Source of the DNA: Alphaproteobacteria bacterium HGW-Alphaproteobacteria-3
GTDB taxonomy: Bacteria; Pseudomonadota; Alphaproteobacteria; Parvibaculales; Parvibaculaceae
Direction of reading: 5' to 3'
Assembly (NCBI GenBank): GCA_002842875.1
Contig: PHEF01000048.1
Location: 1-60,495 of the forward strand
Length of the DNA: 60,495 nucleotides
Each line of letters begins with the position of its first letter. Within the stretch, counting starts at the first letter, position 1. A model generated the notes under the pieces. It did no database searches, was not told where the DNA came from, and was given only the letters and a program-made list of their open reading frames with translations. A program made the position numbers and the translations under genes. Positions 35,941-44,371 of this stretch are shown here, piece after piece.

Positions 35941-37282
35941 CGGTCATGCCCTCGACTCGGATGGTGGGGGCATTCGTGCCATAGCGGAATTCGAGATCGC
36001 CGGCCGGCGTGAGGTTAAGGAACATGTCCCGGAGATTGCCCGCGACGGTGATCTCGCTCACCGGATAGGCGATCTCGCCATTCTCGATCCAGAAGCCGGA
36101 AGCGCCGCGGCTGTAATCGCCGGTAACGCCGTTGACGCCCATGCCGATCAGCTCGGTGACATAGAGGCCCTGTTTGATGCCGGCAATGAGTTCCTTCACG
36201 GAGAGGCAGCCTGCCTCCATGTAGAGGTTGGTCGTCGAGGGCGAGGGCGGCCCGCCCGTGCCGCGCGCGGCATGGCCGGTGGTTTCGAGGCCGAGCTGGC
36301 GCGCTGTCGCCGTGTCGAGGAGCCAGGTCGTCAGCACGCCGTCCTCGATGAGCGGCATGCGGCGGTTCTTCACGCCTTCGCCGTCGAAGGGTTTGGAGCG
36401 CAAGCCCCGTTTCATGTGCGGGTCGTCGACGATGGAGATGCCTTTTGCGAAGACGGGCTTGCCCATGTCCTTCTTGAGAAAGCTCGTGCCGCGCGCGATG
36501 GCGCTTCCCGAAATCGCGCTCGCAAAATGGCCGACAAGGCCGCCGGAGACGCGCGGATCGTAGACGATGGGAACGGCCTGCGACTTCACCTTGCGCGGGT
36601 TGAGGCGGCGCACCGCCTTCTCGCCCGCGCGGCGGCCGACACCTTTCGCGTTTTCGAGATCTGCTGCATGGCGTTTGGAGGAAAACGCGTAATCGCGCTC
36701 CATCGTCGTGCCCTCGCCCGCGAGGACGGAGCAGGAGAAGGAGGAAGAGGTGCCCGCATAGGCGCCCGCAAAGCCGCCGCTCGTGACAAGCGCGATACCG
36801 GAGCGGCCCCAGCTTGCGCCCGCGCCGCTCGAATTGGTGACGCCCGGAACGGCGAGCGCCGCCGCCTCCGCTTCCGCCGCAATGGCGGCAAGCGCCTCGG
36901 CGGAAGGTTGCGGCGTCTTGTCCTCGATGTCGAGGTCCGGCCAGTCCCGCGCCAGAAAACCGGGATCGGCGAGGCCGCACCATGGATCGTCCGGCGCGAC
37001 GCGGGCCATGGCGACCGCGCGCTCGATCATGGGGCCGAGAGCGGCCTCCGAAAGATCGGTGGAGGAGACGCTTGCCTGCTTCTTGCCGATGAAGACGCGG
37101 AGCCCGATATCGCGGCCCTCGGAACGCTCGACATCCTCGAGTTTGCCAAGGCGCCACGAAACGCCGAGCGAGGTTCCCTCAAGGACGACCGCTTCCGCCG
37201 CCTCCGCGCCTGCCTTGCGGGCGCGATCGACCAGCATGGCCGCTATGTCGAGCACGGTTTCGGTGGCGGCGGGGATGCTCAT
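35927..37282 (-). CDS. pmbA: TldD/PmbA-family metalloprotease (PmbA)
   Basis: 451-residue protein of the TldD/PmbA family, whose two-subunit protease degrades CcdA and processes microcin B17 in E. coli. Landmarks are AEAVVLEGTSLGVSWRLGKLEDVERSE near the N terminus, the central region AVPIVYDPRVSGGLVGHF, and the C-terminal GVNGVTGDYSRGASGFWIENGE. PmbA lacks the HExxxH zinc site of TldD, as does this protein. It leads a run of leftward genes into the lipid A cluster. The gene is intact. Confidence 0.93.
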   Translation of the reverse strand: MSIPAATETVLDIAAMLVDRARKAGAEAAEAVVLEGTSLGVSWRLGKLEDVERSEGRDIGLRVFIGKKQASVSSTDLSEAALGPMIERAVAMARVAPDDPWCGLADPGFLARDWPDLDIEDKTPQPSAEALAAIAAEAEAAALAVPGVTNSSGAGASWGRSGIALVTSGGFAGAYAGTSSSFSCSVLAGEGTTMERDYAFSSKRHAADLENAKGVGRRAGEKAVRRLNPRKVKSQAVPIVYDPRVSGGLVGHFASAISGSAIARGTSFLKKDMGKPVFAKGISIVDDPHMKRGLRSKPFDGEGVKNRRMPLIEDGVLTTWLLDTATARQLGLETTGHAARGTGGPPSPSTTNLYMEAGCLSVKELIAGIKQGLYVTELIGMGVNGVTGDYSRGASGFWIENGEIAYPVSEITVAGNLRDMFLNLTPAGDLEFRYGTNAPTIRVEGMTVAGS

Positions 37283-37309
37283 GCGGAAGTTCCGGCTGTG
37301 GAGATGGTG

Positions 37310-37711
37310 TCAGACGAGCGCATACCACAGGCAACCGATACCGGCGACCAGCAGCGCGATCCAGGTGAGAAGTGTGCCGACAAGACGCGGCGGCGTCGAC
37401 TCGCCGGTGCGCGAGACACCGATCGCATGCAGGACGCGGCCGACAGTGAGCGCAAGGCCGACGACATGCATCACGTAGATCGAGGCGCCGAGCACGTTCA
37501 GCACGACAAGGCCGATGAGCGCGATGGGCGTGTACTCGGCATTCACGATATGCGCGCGGCTGGCATTGTAGAGAGCATCGTCGCTGCCCGTGCCGGTCGT
37601 GACCTTGGAACGCACGCGGTTTGCCGAAACGCGATAGGCGAGGAAGAGATTGATGAGAATGTTGAGGCCGGCATAGACGCCGAGAATGGGAAGCGAGGCG
37701 GAATAGAACAT
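37310..37711 (-). CDS. MAPEG-family membrane protein
   Basis: 133-residue protein with about four hydrophobic helices and the MAPEG feature of a polar loop after helix 1 (AYRVSANRVRSKVTTGTGSDDALYNASRAHIVNAEYTPI). The segment resembling ERxxxAHxNxxE, which binds glutathione in relatives, is partly kept. The bacterial family is poorly characterised and may be a glutathione-dependent detoxification enzyme. GGGAGGACTCC directly precedes the ATG at 37711, so the start is firm. It lies upstream of pmbA in the same direction with a 27-base gap. Confidence 0.88.
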   Translation of the reverse strand: MFYSASLPILGVYAGLNILINLFLAYRVSANRVRSKVTTGTGSDDALYNASRAHIVNAEYTPIALIGLVVLNVLGASIYVMHVVGLALTVGRVLHAIGVSRTGESTPPRLVGTLLTWIALLVAGIGCLWYALV

Positions 37712-38086
37712 GGAGTCCTCCCGTGAAAGTTCAATCCGCCCGCCGCCGTGTCCTGGTCTGGTGCGCCGGAGCATGATTCGATTTGTCGCCGGGGCAAGCT
37801 AGCACGGGATTTCACACATGGCATCCGGACCGGCGATCGAGGTCCATTTCGGCGCTATCGTGAAGATCGGCGCGGACGCCGTCGCGACCGCCGGGAACGG
37901 ACGGCTCGCACCGGGTCGCGGCGTCCGCGGAGCCATTTTAGCGCCGCCGGAGCGGGCCTCATTGACGAACGCCGGTCGCCGAAAGAGGCACTCACGGCAA
38001 ATTGAGAACCCGAAACGAAGCGGCGCGGGTTTGATGTTGTGGGCGGGGGATGCGCGGGGCATGCTCGCGCGGAAAGGAGCGGGCGC
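37712..38086. other. Gene-free stretch between MAPEG and cytochrome b561 genes
   Basis: 375 bases between divergent genes with no convincing frame. Candidate frames lack ribosome binding sites and family resemblance. Promoters for both genes should lie here. The AT-richer patch around 38000-38040 (GGCAAATTGAGAACC) is the most promoter-like, but I cannot define a pair of elements. Confidence 0.3.
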
Positions 38087-38683
38087 GTGCAATGGCGTAA
38101 TTCGGATATCCGGTTCGGCCTTGCCGCCGTGTCGCTGCACTGGCTGGTCGCGGCGCTCTTTCTGTTCATGCTGGCGCTTGGCGTCTGGATGACGCGGCTG
38201 CCGCTCACGGACCCCTGGACCTTTCCGGCCTATCAGCTTCACAAGTCGATCGGCGCGACGATCTTCCTGCTTGTCTGCGCGCGCATCGCGTGGCGGGCGG
38301 CGAACGTGCCGCCGCCGCTTCCCGCCGCACTCAAGCTTTATGAGCGCGCGCTGGCGCGGGCGACGCATTGGGGCCTCTATGCAGCCCTCGTCCTGATGCC
38401 GCTGACGGGCTGGACGATCGTGTCTGCCTCGCCGCTCGGCTTTCCGACCGTGCTTTACGGATTGGTGCCGCTGCCGCATATCGGCTTCGTTGCCGATCAT
38501 CCGCAGAAGGCAGCGATCGGGACAGCGGCTTCCTGGGCGCATTGGACGATTGCGATTGCAGCGACGGGCCTCGTCGCGCTTCATATCGGTGCCGCGCTCT
38601 GGCACCATTTTGCGCGGCGCGACGACGTGCTGACGCGCATGCTGCCGTCGCGCGTCTTGTTCAGGAAAGGAAACGGAACTTGA
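38087..38683 (+). CDS. Cytochrome b561 family protein
   Basis: 198-residue di-haem b561 membrane protein with four main helices. Haem-ligand histidines are visible in SLHWLVAALFLFMLALG, YQLHKSIGATIFLLV, HWGLYAALVLMPLTGW and ALHIGAALWHHF. E. coli CybB of this family oxidises superoxide and passes electrons to ubiquinone. The start is GTG at 38087, after AAAGGAG. It is followed without gap by two YceI genes (TTGA overlap), the same pairing as yceJ-yceI in E. coli, but with one extra YceI. Confidence 0.92.
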   Translation: MQWRNSDIRFGLAAVSLHWLVAALFLFMLALGVWMTRLPLTDPWTFPAYQLHKSIGATIFLLVCARIAWRAANVPPPLPAALKLYERALARATHWGLYAALVLMPLTGWTIVSASPLGFPTVLYGLVPLPHIGFVADHPQKAAIGTAASWAHWTIAIAATGLVALHIGAALWHHFARRDDVLTRMLPSRVLFRKGNGT

Positions 38684-39252
38684 TCCGGTTTGCCGTCGTT
38701 TTTTCCGCGCTGCTGGCAAGCGCCGCGCCCGCCTTTGCTGTCACGAACTGGGTGGCCGACGAGACGCCCGATTCCATCACCTGGGAAGGCCGGGAGGGAA
38801 ACGGCACCGCATTCGGCGGGCGCTGTACAGCCTTCGTCGCCGATATCGCCTTCGATGCAGAGGCGCTCGAGGCATCGTCCGTGACGGTTGCCATCGACAT
38901 GATGTCCTGCCTGACGGGCGAGAAGCAGAAGGATGAATACCTGCCCGCCGAGGGCTGGTTCAACGTCGCGGACTATCCAAAAGCAGTCTTCGAGGCGAAG
39001 ACGTTTCGCCACGAGGGCGGCAATCGCTATCTTGCCGAGGGAACGCTGACGTTGCGCGGCGAAACCAGACCCGTGATGCTGCCCTTCACGCTCGATATCG
39101 ACGGCGGCAAGGCGCATGTGACGGGCGAGACGGTGCTGAACCGGCTCGACTTCGGCGTCGGCGCGGGGCAGCTCGCATCGCCCGAAGTGGCGGCGCCGGA
39201 AGTGACGGTACGGATCGACCTCACCGCGACGAAATCGCGAGGGGCACCGTGA
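38680..39252 (+). CDS. YceI family periplasmic protein, copy 1
   Basis: 190-residue exported lipocalin-like protein that binds isoprenoid quinones or other long lipids in this family. A signal peptide (MIRFAVVFSALLASAAPAFA) precedes NWVADETPDSITWEGREG, and the family pattern YLPAEGWFNVADYPKAVFEAKTF is present. The start is TTG at 38680, overlapping the cytochrome stop as TTGA, with AGGAAA upstream. The end overlaps the second YceI gene by four bases. It probably works with cytochrome b561 and the next gene. Confidence 0.9.
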   Translation: MIRFAVVFSALLASAAPAFAVTNWVADETPDSITWEGREGNGTAFGGRCTAFVADIAFDAEALEASSVTVAIDMMSCLTGEKQKDEYLPAEGWFNVADYPKAVFEAKTFRHEGGNRYLAEGTLTLRGETRPVMLPFTLDIDGGKAHVTGETVLNRLDFGVGAGQLASPEVAAPEVTVRIDLTATKSRGAP

Positions 39253-39875
39253 AGGCAAGGCGCGTTATTGCCTCTTTCGCGCTGGCGGCGTCTCTTGCCG
39301 CCTGCACGGCGTTGAATGTGGCGACGCATCGCGTGAGCGGCGATCCGGTCGATGCGCCGGCGGGCACCTATCGCGCGGACCCCCGGCACACGAGCGTTGT
39401 TTTCGACGTCGATCATCTGGGCTTCTCGCGCTTCGTCGCGCGCTTCAACGAGGTCGAGGCGGTGCTCGATGCCGTACCGGACGCACCGGAGAAAAGCCGG
39501 CTGGAAGTGACGATCAAGGCGGCGCGTATCGACACGAATGTGCCCGATCTCGACAAGATGCTGACGGCGGACGACATGTTCGACGCCGCACGGCATCTCG
39601 ATATGACCTTCGTGTCGAAGAGCATCGTCCGCACAGGCAAGGGAACGGGCGAGGTGACGGGCGACCTCACCATGGCGGGGCGCACGCACCCGGCAATGCT
39701 TGCCGTCACGTTCAACGGCGCGGCGCCCGACCCGCTGACCGGCGAGGACAAGCTCGGCTTTTCCGCCGAAGGTACGCTCGACCGCTCGGACTGGGGCCTT
39801 GGGAAATGGTGGCCCGCCGTCGGCAACGACGTGCATTTCCGCATCGAGGCGGAGTTCGCAAAGCCGAAGGGCTAA
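39249..39875 (+). CDS. YceI family lipoprotein, copy 2
   Basis: 208-residue second YceI protein. The N terminus MKARRVIASFALAASLAAC ends in a lipobox (LAAC), so Cys19 is probably lipidated and the protein membrane-anchored, unlike copy 1. The core shows the family features: YRADPRHTSVVFDVDHLGFSRF, FDAARHLDMTFVSKSI and WGLGKWWPAVGNDVHF. The start is GTG at 39249 within GTGA, coupled to copy 1. The stop overlaps that of the convergent arfB gene by four bases. Confidence 0.9.
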   Translation: MKARRVIASFALAASLAACTALNVATHRVSGDPVDAPAGTYRADPRHTSVVFDVDHLGFSRFVARFNEVEAVLDAVPDAPEKSRLEVTIKAARIDTNVPDLDKMLTADDMFDAARHLDMTFVSKSIVRTGKGTGEVTGDLTMAGRTHPAMLAVTFNGAAPDPLTGEDKLGFSAEGTLDRSDWGLGKWWPAVGNDVHFRIEAEFAKPKG

Positions 39876-40297
39876 TCCTCCGAGGAGGGACGGCGGCTCC
39901 TGAGCTTCTTCACCGAGCCGCGCTTTACTTTCGTTTCCACGCGCTTTTCTTTCGCCGCACGGCTCGGCTTCGTCGGCACACGGAATTTCGGCTGATGCGC
40001 GGCGGCGGCGATCATCTCGACAAGGCGGTCGACAGCGTCGCGCCGGTTCGCCTCCTGCGTGCGGAAGCGGTTTGCCGTGATGACGATGACGCCTTCCTTG
40101 GTGAGCTTCGTGCCCGCGATCCGCTCCAGCCTTTCGCGCACACGCTCGGGAAGCGAGGGCGAATGCCGCGCGTCGAAGCGGAGCTGCGCGGCGCTCGAGA
40201 CCTTGTTGACGTTCTGCCCGCCCGGCCCGCCGGAACGGATGAAGCTGATGGAGATTTCATCCTCTTCGATGGCGAGCCGGTCTGTGACGGGGATCAT
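39872..40297 (-). CDS. arfB: Ribosome-rescue peptidyl-tRNA hydrolase ArfB
   Basis: 141-residue release-factor-like hydrolase that frees stalled ribosomes. The GGQ motif is in FIRSGGPGGQNVNKVSSA (about residues 19-36). The C-terminal tail is strongly basic (KPSRAAKEKRVETKVKRGSVKKLRSRR) and would thread into the empty mRNA channel. Length matches E. coli YaeJ (140). It is divergent from the toxin-antitoxin pair at 40418, with an inverted repeat between them. Confidence 0.94.
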   Translation of the reverse strand: MIPVTDRLAIEEDEISISFIRSGGPGGQNVNKVSSAAQLRFDARHSPSLPERVRERLERIAGTKLTKEGVIVITANRFRTQEANRRDAVDRLVEMIAAAAHQPKFRVPTKPSRAAKEKRVETKVKRGSVKKLRSRRPSSED

Positions 40298-40321
40298 GGG
40301 GGCACCGGAGGGGTTTCGGAG

Positions 40322-40353
40322 CGTTATACTCAGTTTGCGGGATGAGTATAACG
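40322..40353. promoter_or_regulatory. Inverted repeat between arfB and the toxin-antitoxin operon
   Basis: CGTTATACTCA (40322-40332) and TGAGTATAACG (40343-40353) form a perfect 11-base inverted repeat around a ten-base spacer. Each arm contains TATACT, so each could double as a -10 element, one reading toward arfB and one toward the toxin gene. It is a candidate operator or divergent promoter core. Confidence 0.5.
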
Positions 40354-40385
40354 GTTCATCCGGTTGAGTTTTTCAAAAAATGCAC

Positions 40386-40417
40386 TTGAAAACATATGTT
40401 TTTGAAAGCATATTTTA
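40386..40417 (+). promoter_or_regulatory. Promoter and tandem direct repeats before the toxin gene
   Basis: TTGAAA (40386-40391) and CATATT (40409-40414) are 17 bases apart, a plausible promoter that would start transcription at or near the ATG. The same stretch is a tandem repeat with 16-base period, TTGAAAACATATGTTT (40386) and TTGAAAGCATATTTTA (40402), matching 13 of 16 positions. It is an attractive binding site for the antitoxin, which carries a helix-turn-helix. Confidence 0.55.
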
Positions 40418-40801
40418 ATGGCCAAATGGCACGTTGAATTCCATGAAGATTTCGAGCCGGAATTCGAGGAGTTGCCCGAAGGCGTCCGTGAGGAACTTCT
40501 GGCAAGGGCTTATGTCCTCCAGGAGTTCGGCCCGGCTCTGGGGCGGCCTGCAGTCGGCACGCTGAACGCGTCGAAGCACGCCAACATGAAGGAATTGCGC
40601 TTCGATGCGGATGGCGGCGTTTGGCGCGTAGCCTTCGCCTTCGACCCCGAGCGGAAGGCCGTTCTTCTCGTGGCGGGAGACAAGTCGGGCACGGGGAGCG
40701 AGAAGCGCTTCTATAAGCAGTTGATTGCCAAAGCCGACAGACGTTTCGACGGGCATCTCGAGGCCGTGAAACGGGCGAGAGGCAAGAAGGAGAAGAAATA
40801 G
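40418..40801 (+). CDS. RelE/ParE-superfamily toxin (HigB/Gp49-like)
   Basis: 127-residue putative mRNA interferase toxin. The Gp49/HigB-like core is seen in HVEFHEDFEPEFEELPEGV, KHANMKELRFDADGGVWRVAFAFDPERKAVLLVAGDK and EKRFYKQLIAKADRRFDGHL, with the terminal basic tail RARGKKEKK. There is no good Shine-Dalgarno, and the promoter just upstream suggests a leaderless message. It overlaps the antitoxin start by one base, toxin first, the usual order in HigBA systems. Confidence 0.87.
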   Translation: MAKWHVEFHEDFEPEFEELPEGVREELLARAYVLQEFGPALGRPAVGTLNASKHANMKELRFDADGGVWRVAFAFDPERKAVLLVAGDKSGTGSEKRFYKQLIAKADRRFDGHLEAVKRARGKKEKK

Positions 40802-41184
40802 TGGGTAAGTCGCTCAAGCAAATGGTGAAAAAACTGCCCGCGGATCGCCGTGAAGCGGTTGAAGCGCGCGCGGCTGCCCTGATTGCGGAGGAGATGAGCT
40901 TGCGCGATCTCCGCAAGGCGATGAAGCAGACCCAATCGAGCCTTGCTCGCAAACTGGACATCGGTCAGGACGGCGTTTCGAGGATCGAGCAACGGGCCGA
41001 TTTGCTCTTGTCCACGGCACGAAGCTATGTCGAAGCTCTCGGCGGGGAGCTGGAGTTGGTGGCGCGCTTTCCCGGGCGCGGCACTGTCGTCATTTCGCAC
41101 GTGTCCGAGTTGAGCGGAAAACCGGAACCTGCGCCGAAGAAACAGAAAAGCCGCATCTCCCGAGACAAGCGCGCATCGGCATAG
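40801..41184 (+). CDS. XRE-family antitoxin (HigA-like)
   Basis: 127-residue antitoxin with a helix-turn-helix (MSLRDLRKAMKQTQSSLARKLDIGQDGVSRIEQRADLL, about residues 34-71). A short beta segment (LELVARFPGRGTVVI) and a basic tail follow. The start is GTG at 40801, overlapping the toxin stop (TAGTG), with AAGGAG about seven bases before. It presumably neutralises the toxin and represses the operon through the repeats at 40386-40417. Confidence 0.87.
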   Translation: MGKSLKQMVKKLPADRREAVEARAAALIAEEMSLRDLRKAMKQTQSSLARKLDIGQDGVSRIEQRADLLLSTARSYVEALGGELELVARFPGRGTVVISHVSELSGKPEPAPKKQKSRISRDKRASA

Positions 41185-41192
41185 GCGGGGGG

Positions 41193-42650
41193 TCACTTCC
41201 AGATCGGTTTGCCCGTGCCCGGTAATCCGAGCTTCGACCATTTCTTCGTGACCGCCTCAATCACCTCTTCGTCCATGCGGATCTGGCGGCCCCATTCGCG
41301 CTTCGTTTCGGGCGGCCATTTGTTCGTGGCGTCGAGGCCGATCTTGCCGCCGAGCCCGCTCTCCGGCGAGGCGAAGTCGAGATAGTCGATGGGCGTGTTC
41401 TCGATCAGCGTCACGTCGCGCACCGGGTCCATGCGCTGGCGCAGATAGGACCACGCGCCCATCATCACACGCTTGGCGTGGCCCGGATAAGCCTTCTTCA
41501 TCGAGATGACGGCGATGCGGTAGGAGCAGCCTTCGGGCGGCAGCCAGAAATCCACGATCTCCGGGAATTGCTGCTGGAGGAGGGGAATGAAAACCTCGTT
41601 CAACGCCTCGCCGAGCACCGAAGGCTCGTCCGGCGGACGGCCGGTGAAGGTCGAGAGATAGATCGGGTCGCGCCGCATGGTGATCGCGGAGACGGTGAAG
41701 ACCGGGAACTTCTCGACCGAGTTGTAATAGCCGGTGTGGTCGCCATAGGGGCCTTCGTCCTCGTACTCGTCGAGCGAGACATGCCCCTCGATGACGATCT
41801 CGGCCTGCGCAGGCACTTTCAGCGGCACGGTCTTGCAGTCGACGAGCTCAACCTTCTGGCCGCGCAAGAGACCCGCGAACTGATATTCGCTGAGCGTGTC
41901 CGGCACGGGCGTGACCGCAGCGAGGATCGTGCCCGGATCGGCGCCGATGACGCAGGCGGCGGGAAGCGGCTCGCGCTTCTCGCTCTTCCAGCGCGCATGA
42001 TGCTGCGCGCCGCCGCGATGCGCGAGCCAGCGCATGATCGTCTTGTTCTTGCCCAGCACCTGCATGCGGTAGATGCCGAGATTGAAGTCGTCTTCCTTGA
42101 CGCCCTTCGGCCCCTTGGTGACGACGAGCGGCCAGGTGATGAGCGGCGCGGGTTCGCCCGGCCAGCAGGTCTGGATAGGGAGCTGGTTGAGGTCGATGTC
42201 GCTCCCCTTGAGCACCACTTCCTGGCAGGGGGCGGAGGAAACGGTTTTCGGCTTCATTGCCATGACGGTGCGGAGCAGCGGCAGCATGGAGACGGCCTCG
42301 CGGAAGCCCCCCGGCGGCTCGGGCTGGCGCAGGAAAGCGAGCGCCTCGCCGACTTCGCGCAAATCCTTCGCCCGTGTCCGTTCAACAGGGGAACCGCCCG
42401 CGAAATTCGCCGTTACGCCGCGCGCCACCCGCTCGACCGTGCCGAAGAGATTGACGAGGACGGGCATGGAGGAGGGCCGTCCATCCGCCATCTGCGCCGC
42501 CTCGAAGAGAACGGCGGGCCCCTGCTCGGCGAGGAGGCGCGTCTGGATTTCGGTCATCTCCAGAACGGTCGAAACGGGTTCCTTTACCCGCGCGAGGTCG
42601 CCGGTCTCATCGAGCTGGTCGAGGAAGTCGCGGAGGGAGGCATAGGACAT
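41193..42650 (-). CDS. ubiD: UbiD-family decarboxylase with an in-frame internal deletion
   Basis: 485 residues as written. UbiD uses prenylated FMN to decarboxylate polyprenyl-4-hydroxybenzoate in ubiquinone synthesis. Core motifs are present: [52 protein letters not shown] and [26 protein letters not shown]. At 41435/41436 the protein jumps from GAWSYLRQ straight to [10 protein letters not shown]. Relatives have 28 residues between these, beginning FMYTKFV and containing the DDDVN and RDW signature. The loss is a multiple of three, so translation continues, but the enzyme is unlikely to fold normally. The start [10 protein letters not shown] matches the family. Confidence 0.9.
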   Translation of the reverse strand: MSYASLRDFLDQLDETGDLARVKEPVSTVLEMTEIQTRLLAEQGPAVLFEAAQMADGRPSSMPVLVNLFGTVERVARGVTANFAGGSPVERTRAKDLREVGEALAFLRQPEPPGGFREAVSMLPLLRTVMAMKPKTVSSAPCQEVVLKGSDIDLNQLPIQTCWPGEPAPLITWPLVVTKGPKGVKEDDFNLGIYRMQVLGKNKTIMRWLAHRGGAQHHARWKSEKREPLPAACVIGADPGTILAAVTPVPDTLSEYQFAGLLRGQKVELVDCKTVPLKVPAQAEIVIEGHVSLDEYEDEGPYGDHTGYYNSVEKFPVFTVSAITMRRDPIYLSTFTGRPPDEPSVLGEALNEVFIPLLQQQFPEIVDFWLPPEGCSYRIAVISMKKAYPGHAKRVMMGAWSYLRQRMDPVRDVTLIENTPIDYLDFASPESGLGGKIGLDATNKWPPETKREWGRQIRMDEEVIEAVTKKWSKLGLPGTGKPIWK

Positions 42651-42835
42651 TGGCGCAGCCGGCTTTCTATCGTCGCGGGGCGGTGAGAATGCCGCAAAGG
42701 CGGGGATTTGCCAAAGCGGGACGTGGGAGCGGGCGAGAGCCCGTTTATGTGCCGATTTGGCGGGGCCCGTTAACAGGGCGCCAACCCTTGCGAGCCTAGA
42801 GTTCCGCTTGTGCGGGTTATGTGAAGGAGCCTCGA

Positions 42836-43441
42836 GTGACATCCGGCGAAAGTGTGAAGCAGCGCAAGCGGCAGAAGCGGATCTGGCGTGGCGGCGAGCT
42901 TGATGCCGATCCCTTCCTGTTGCCGCAGCACGTTGCCGTCAAGGCAACGGGGCCAGTCAAGCGTGCCTTCGGCTTCATCCGCTTTGCCACAATCTATACC
43001 GACGCAGTAACGGCCTACGACAGTTCGCCCCTGCTGGGCCGCTTCGAGTGGTCCGAACCCATCTCCGCCTATGACGGGATAGCGCTGCGTGTTCTTCCCT
43101 GCGACCGGCAGGCATCGAGCTTCGTTGCCGTGGTGGAATTGTGCCACGCTGGCAATGCCACCCGAAATCTTGTGGTCTATGCCGGCGAGGACGGGGTGGA
43201 TGCCTCGTCGCGCTGGCGTGCATGGGGCAGGGCGCTGAAATTGCCGCTGCTGATCGAGGACCGGGAGGGGACACTCCACCCGGCGGAACGCCGCCTCGGC
43301 GCCCTCCAGATCTCGGACCCGCAGCCTCACGCGGGCGCGAACCCGCTCTCGGCCCGCCGCCCGCTCACTTTCGGTCAGTCCGGCCAGCCGCGCCTCTGGG
43401 CCGGCCGCCTCGTCGTCGGCGGCCGCCCGCTCGCCTACTGA
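42836..43441 (+). CDS. DUF6101-like protein
   Basis: 201-residue soluble protein of unknown function. It resembles Rhizobiales DUF6101 proteins in its early segment ([18 protein letters not shown]), its central strand-rich part ([22 protein letters not shown]) and the late pattern [24 protein letters not shown] followed by ARRP. The family assignment is from memory of the pattern and moderate. The GTG at 42836 is preferred because AAGGAG lies six bases before it. It is divergent from ubiD. Confidence 0.7.
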   Translation: MTSGESVKQRKRQKRIWRGGELDADPFLLPQHVAVKATGPVKRAFGFIRFATIYTDAVTAYDSSPLLGRFEWSEPISAYDGIALRVLPCDRQASSFVAVVELCHAGNATRNLVVYAGEDGVDASSRWRAWGRALKLPLLIEDREGTLHPAERRLGALQISDPQPHAGANPLSARRPLTFGQSGQPRLWAGRLVVGGRPLAY

Positions 43442-43443
43442 GC

Positions 43444-44232
43444 TCAGCCGAACTTCGAGAAATCCGGCGCGCGCTTTTCAAAGAAGGCGCTGATCGCTTC
43501 CTTCACTTCGTCGGAACGGAGCTGGGCGCCGAACACGCGCGCCTCGGCTTCGCGTGCCTCGCCGACCCGGGGGCGGTCATTATCCTTCAGCAGCGCCTTG
43601 GTGGCGCGCACCGCATTGGGCGCCTTCGCTGCAAGGGTTTTGGCGCGGGCGAGCGCTTCAATGGGCAACTCATTATCCGGGAAGACCTCGGCGATAAGGC
43701 CGATGGCTTCTGCCTTTTCCGCGCCGAGTTTCTTGCCGGTGAGGAAAAGATCGGCCGCTTTCTGAATGCCGATCTGGCGCTGCAGCAGGAAGGTCGAGCC
43801 TGCTTCCGGCACAAGGCCGAGATTGACGAAAGGCATCTGGAAGGTCGCGCTCGTGCCCGCATAGACGAGATCGCAGTGGAGAAGCATGGTCACGCCCACG
43901 CCGACCGCGAGCCCGTTCACCGCCGCCACGATGGGCTTTTGCGCATTGGCCAGGTTTTCCAGAAAGCGCGTCACATGCGGCTTTTCCTTCGGCTGCGCGT
44001 CCACCGGCGTCGTACCCGCCTTGGCGAAATCGCCCAGATCGTTGCCCGCCGTGAAGGAGCCGCCGGACCCCGTATAGAGCGTCACGCGAATTTTTGGATC
44101 GGCATCCGCAATCTCGATCGCGTCGGCCAGCGCCTTGTACATCTCCGCCGTGAGGGCGTTTTTCTTGTCCGGGCGGTTCATGGTGACGATCTGGACGCCG
44201 TCTTCGACGGTCACGAGTACATGGTCGGTCAT
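43444..44232 (-). CDS. Enoyl-CoA hydratase/isomerase family protein, isomerase-like active site
   Basis: 262-residue crotonase-fold enzyme. The oxyanion-hole segments are GGSFTAGNDLGDF and NGLAVGVGVTMLLHCDLVYA. The two catalytic glutamates of hydratases are missing: the GGGCEL position reads VGVTML and the PEI position reads PFV. One Glu occurs in LGLVPEAGSTFLL, where delta3-delta2-enoyl-CoA isomerases keep their single base. So isomerisation of unsaturated acyl-CoA is more likely than hydration. AAGGGA precedes the ATG. Its stop lies three bases after the convergent gene at 42836. Confidence 0.88.
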   Translation of the reverse strand: MTDHVLVTVEDGVQIVTMNRPDKKNALTAEMYKALADAIEIADADPKIRVTLYTGSGGSFTAGNDLGDFAKAGTTPVDAQPKEKPHVTRFLENLANAQKPIVAAVNGLAVGVGVTMLLHCDLVYAGTSATFQMPFVNLGLVPEAGSTFLLQRQIGIQKAADLFLTGKKLGAEKAEAIGLIAEVFPDNELPIEALARAKTLAAKAPNAVRATKALLKDNDRPRVGEAREAEARVFGAQLRSDEVKEAISAFFEKRAPDFSKFG

Positions 44233-44371
44233 CGGGCGGTCCCTTCGGGAAGATTGAAGCGGCTGTAGTTAGTTCTGTTTTGGAATTAGCACTAGCACCC
44301 TGCCGAGGCAAAGCCAAACGGCGCAATCCGATGTGCGCCGAACGAACCTTCGTTGGCGGATTTTGAACAGC

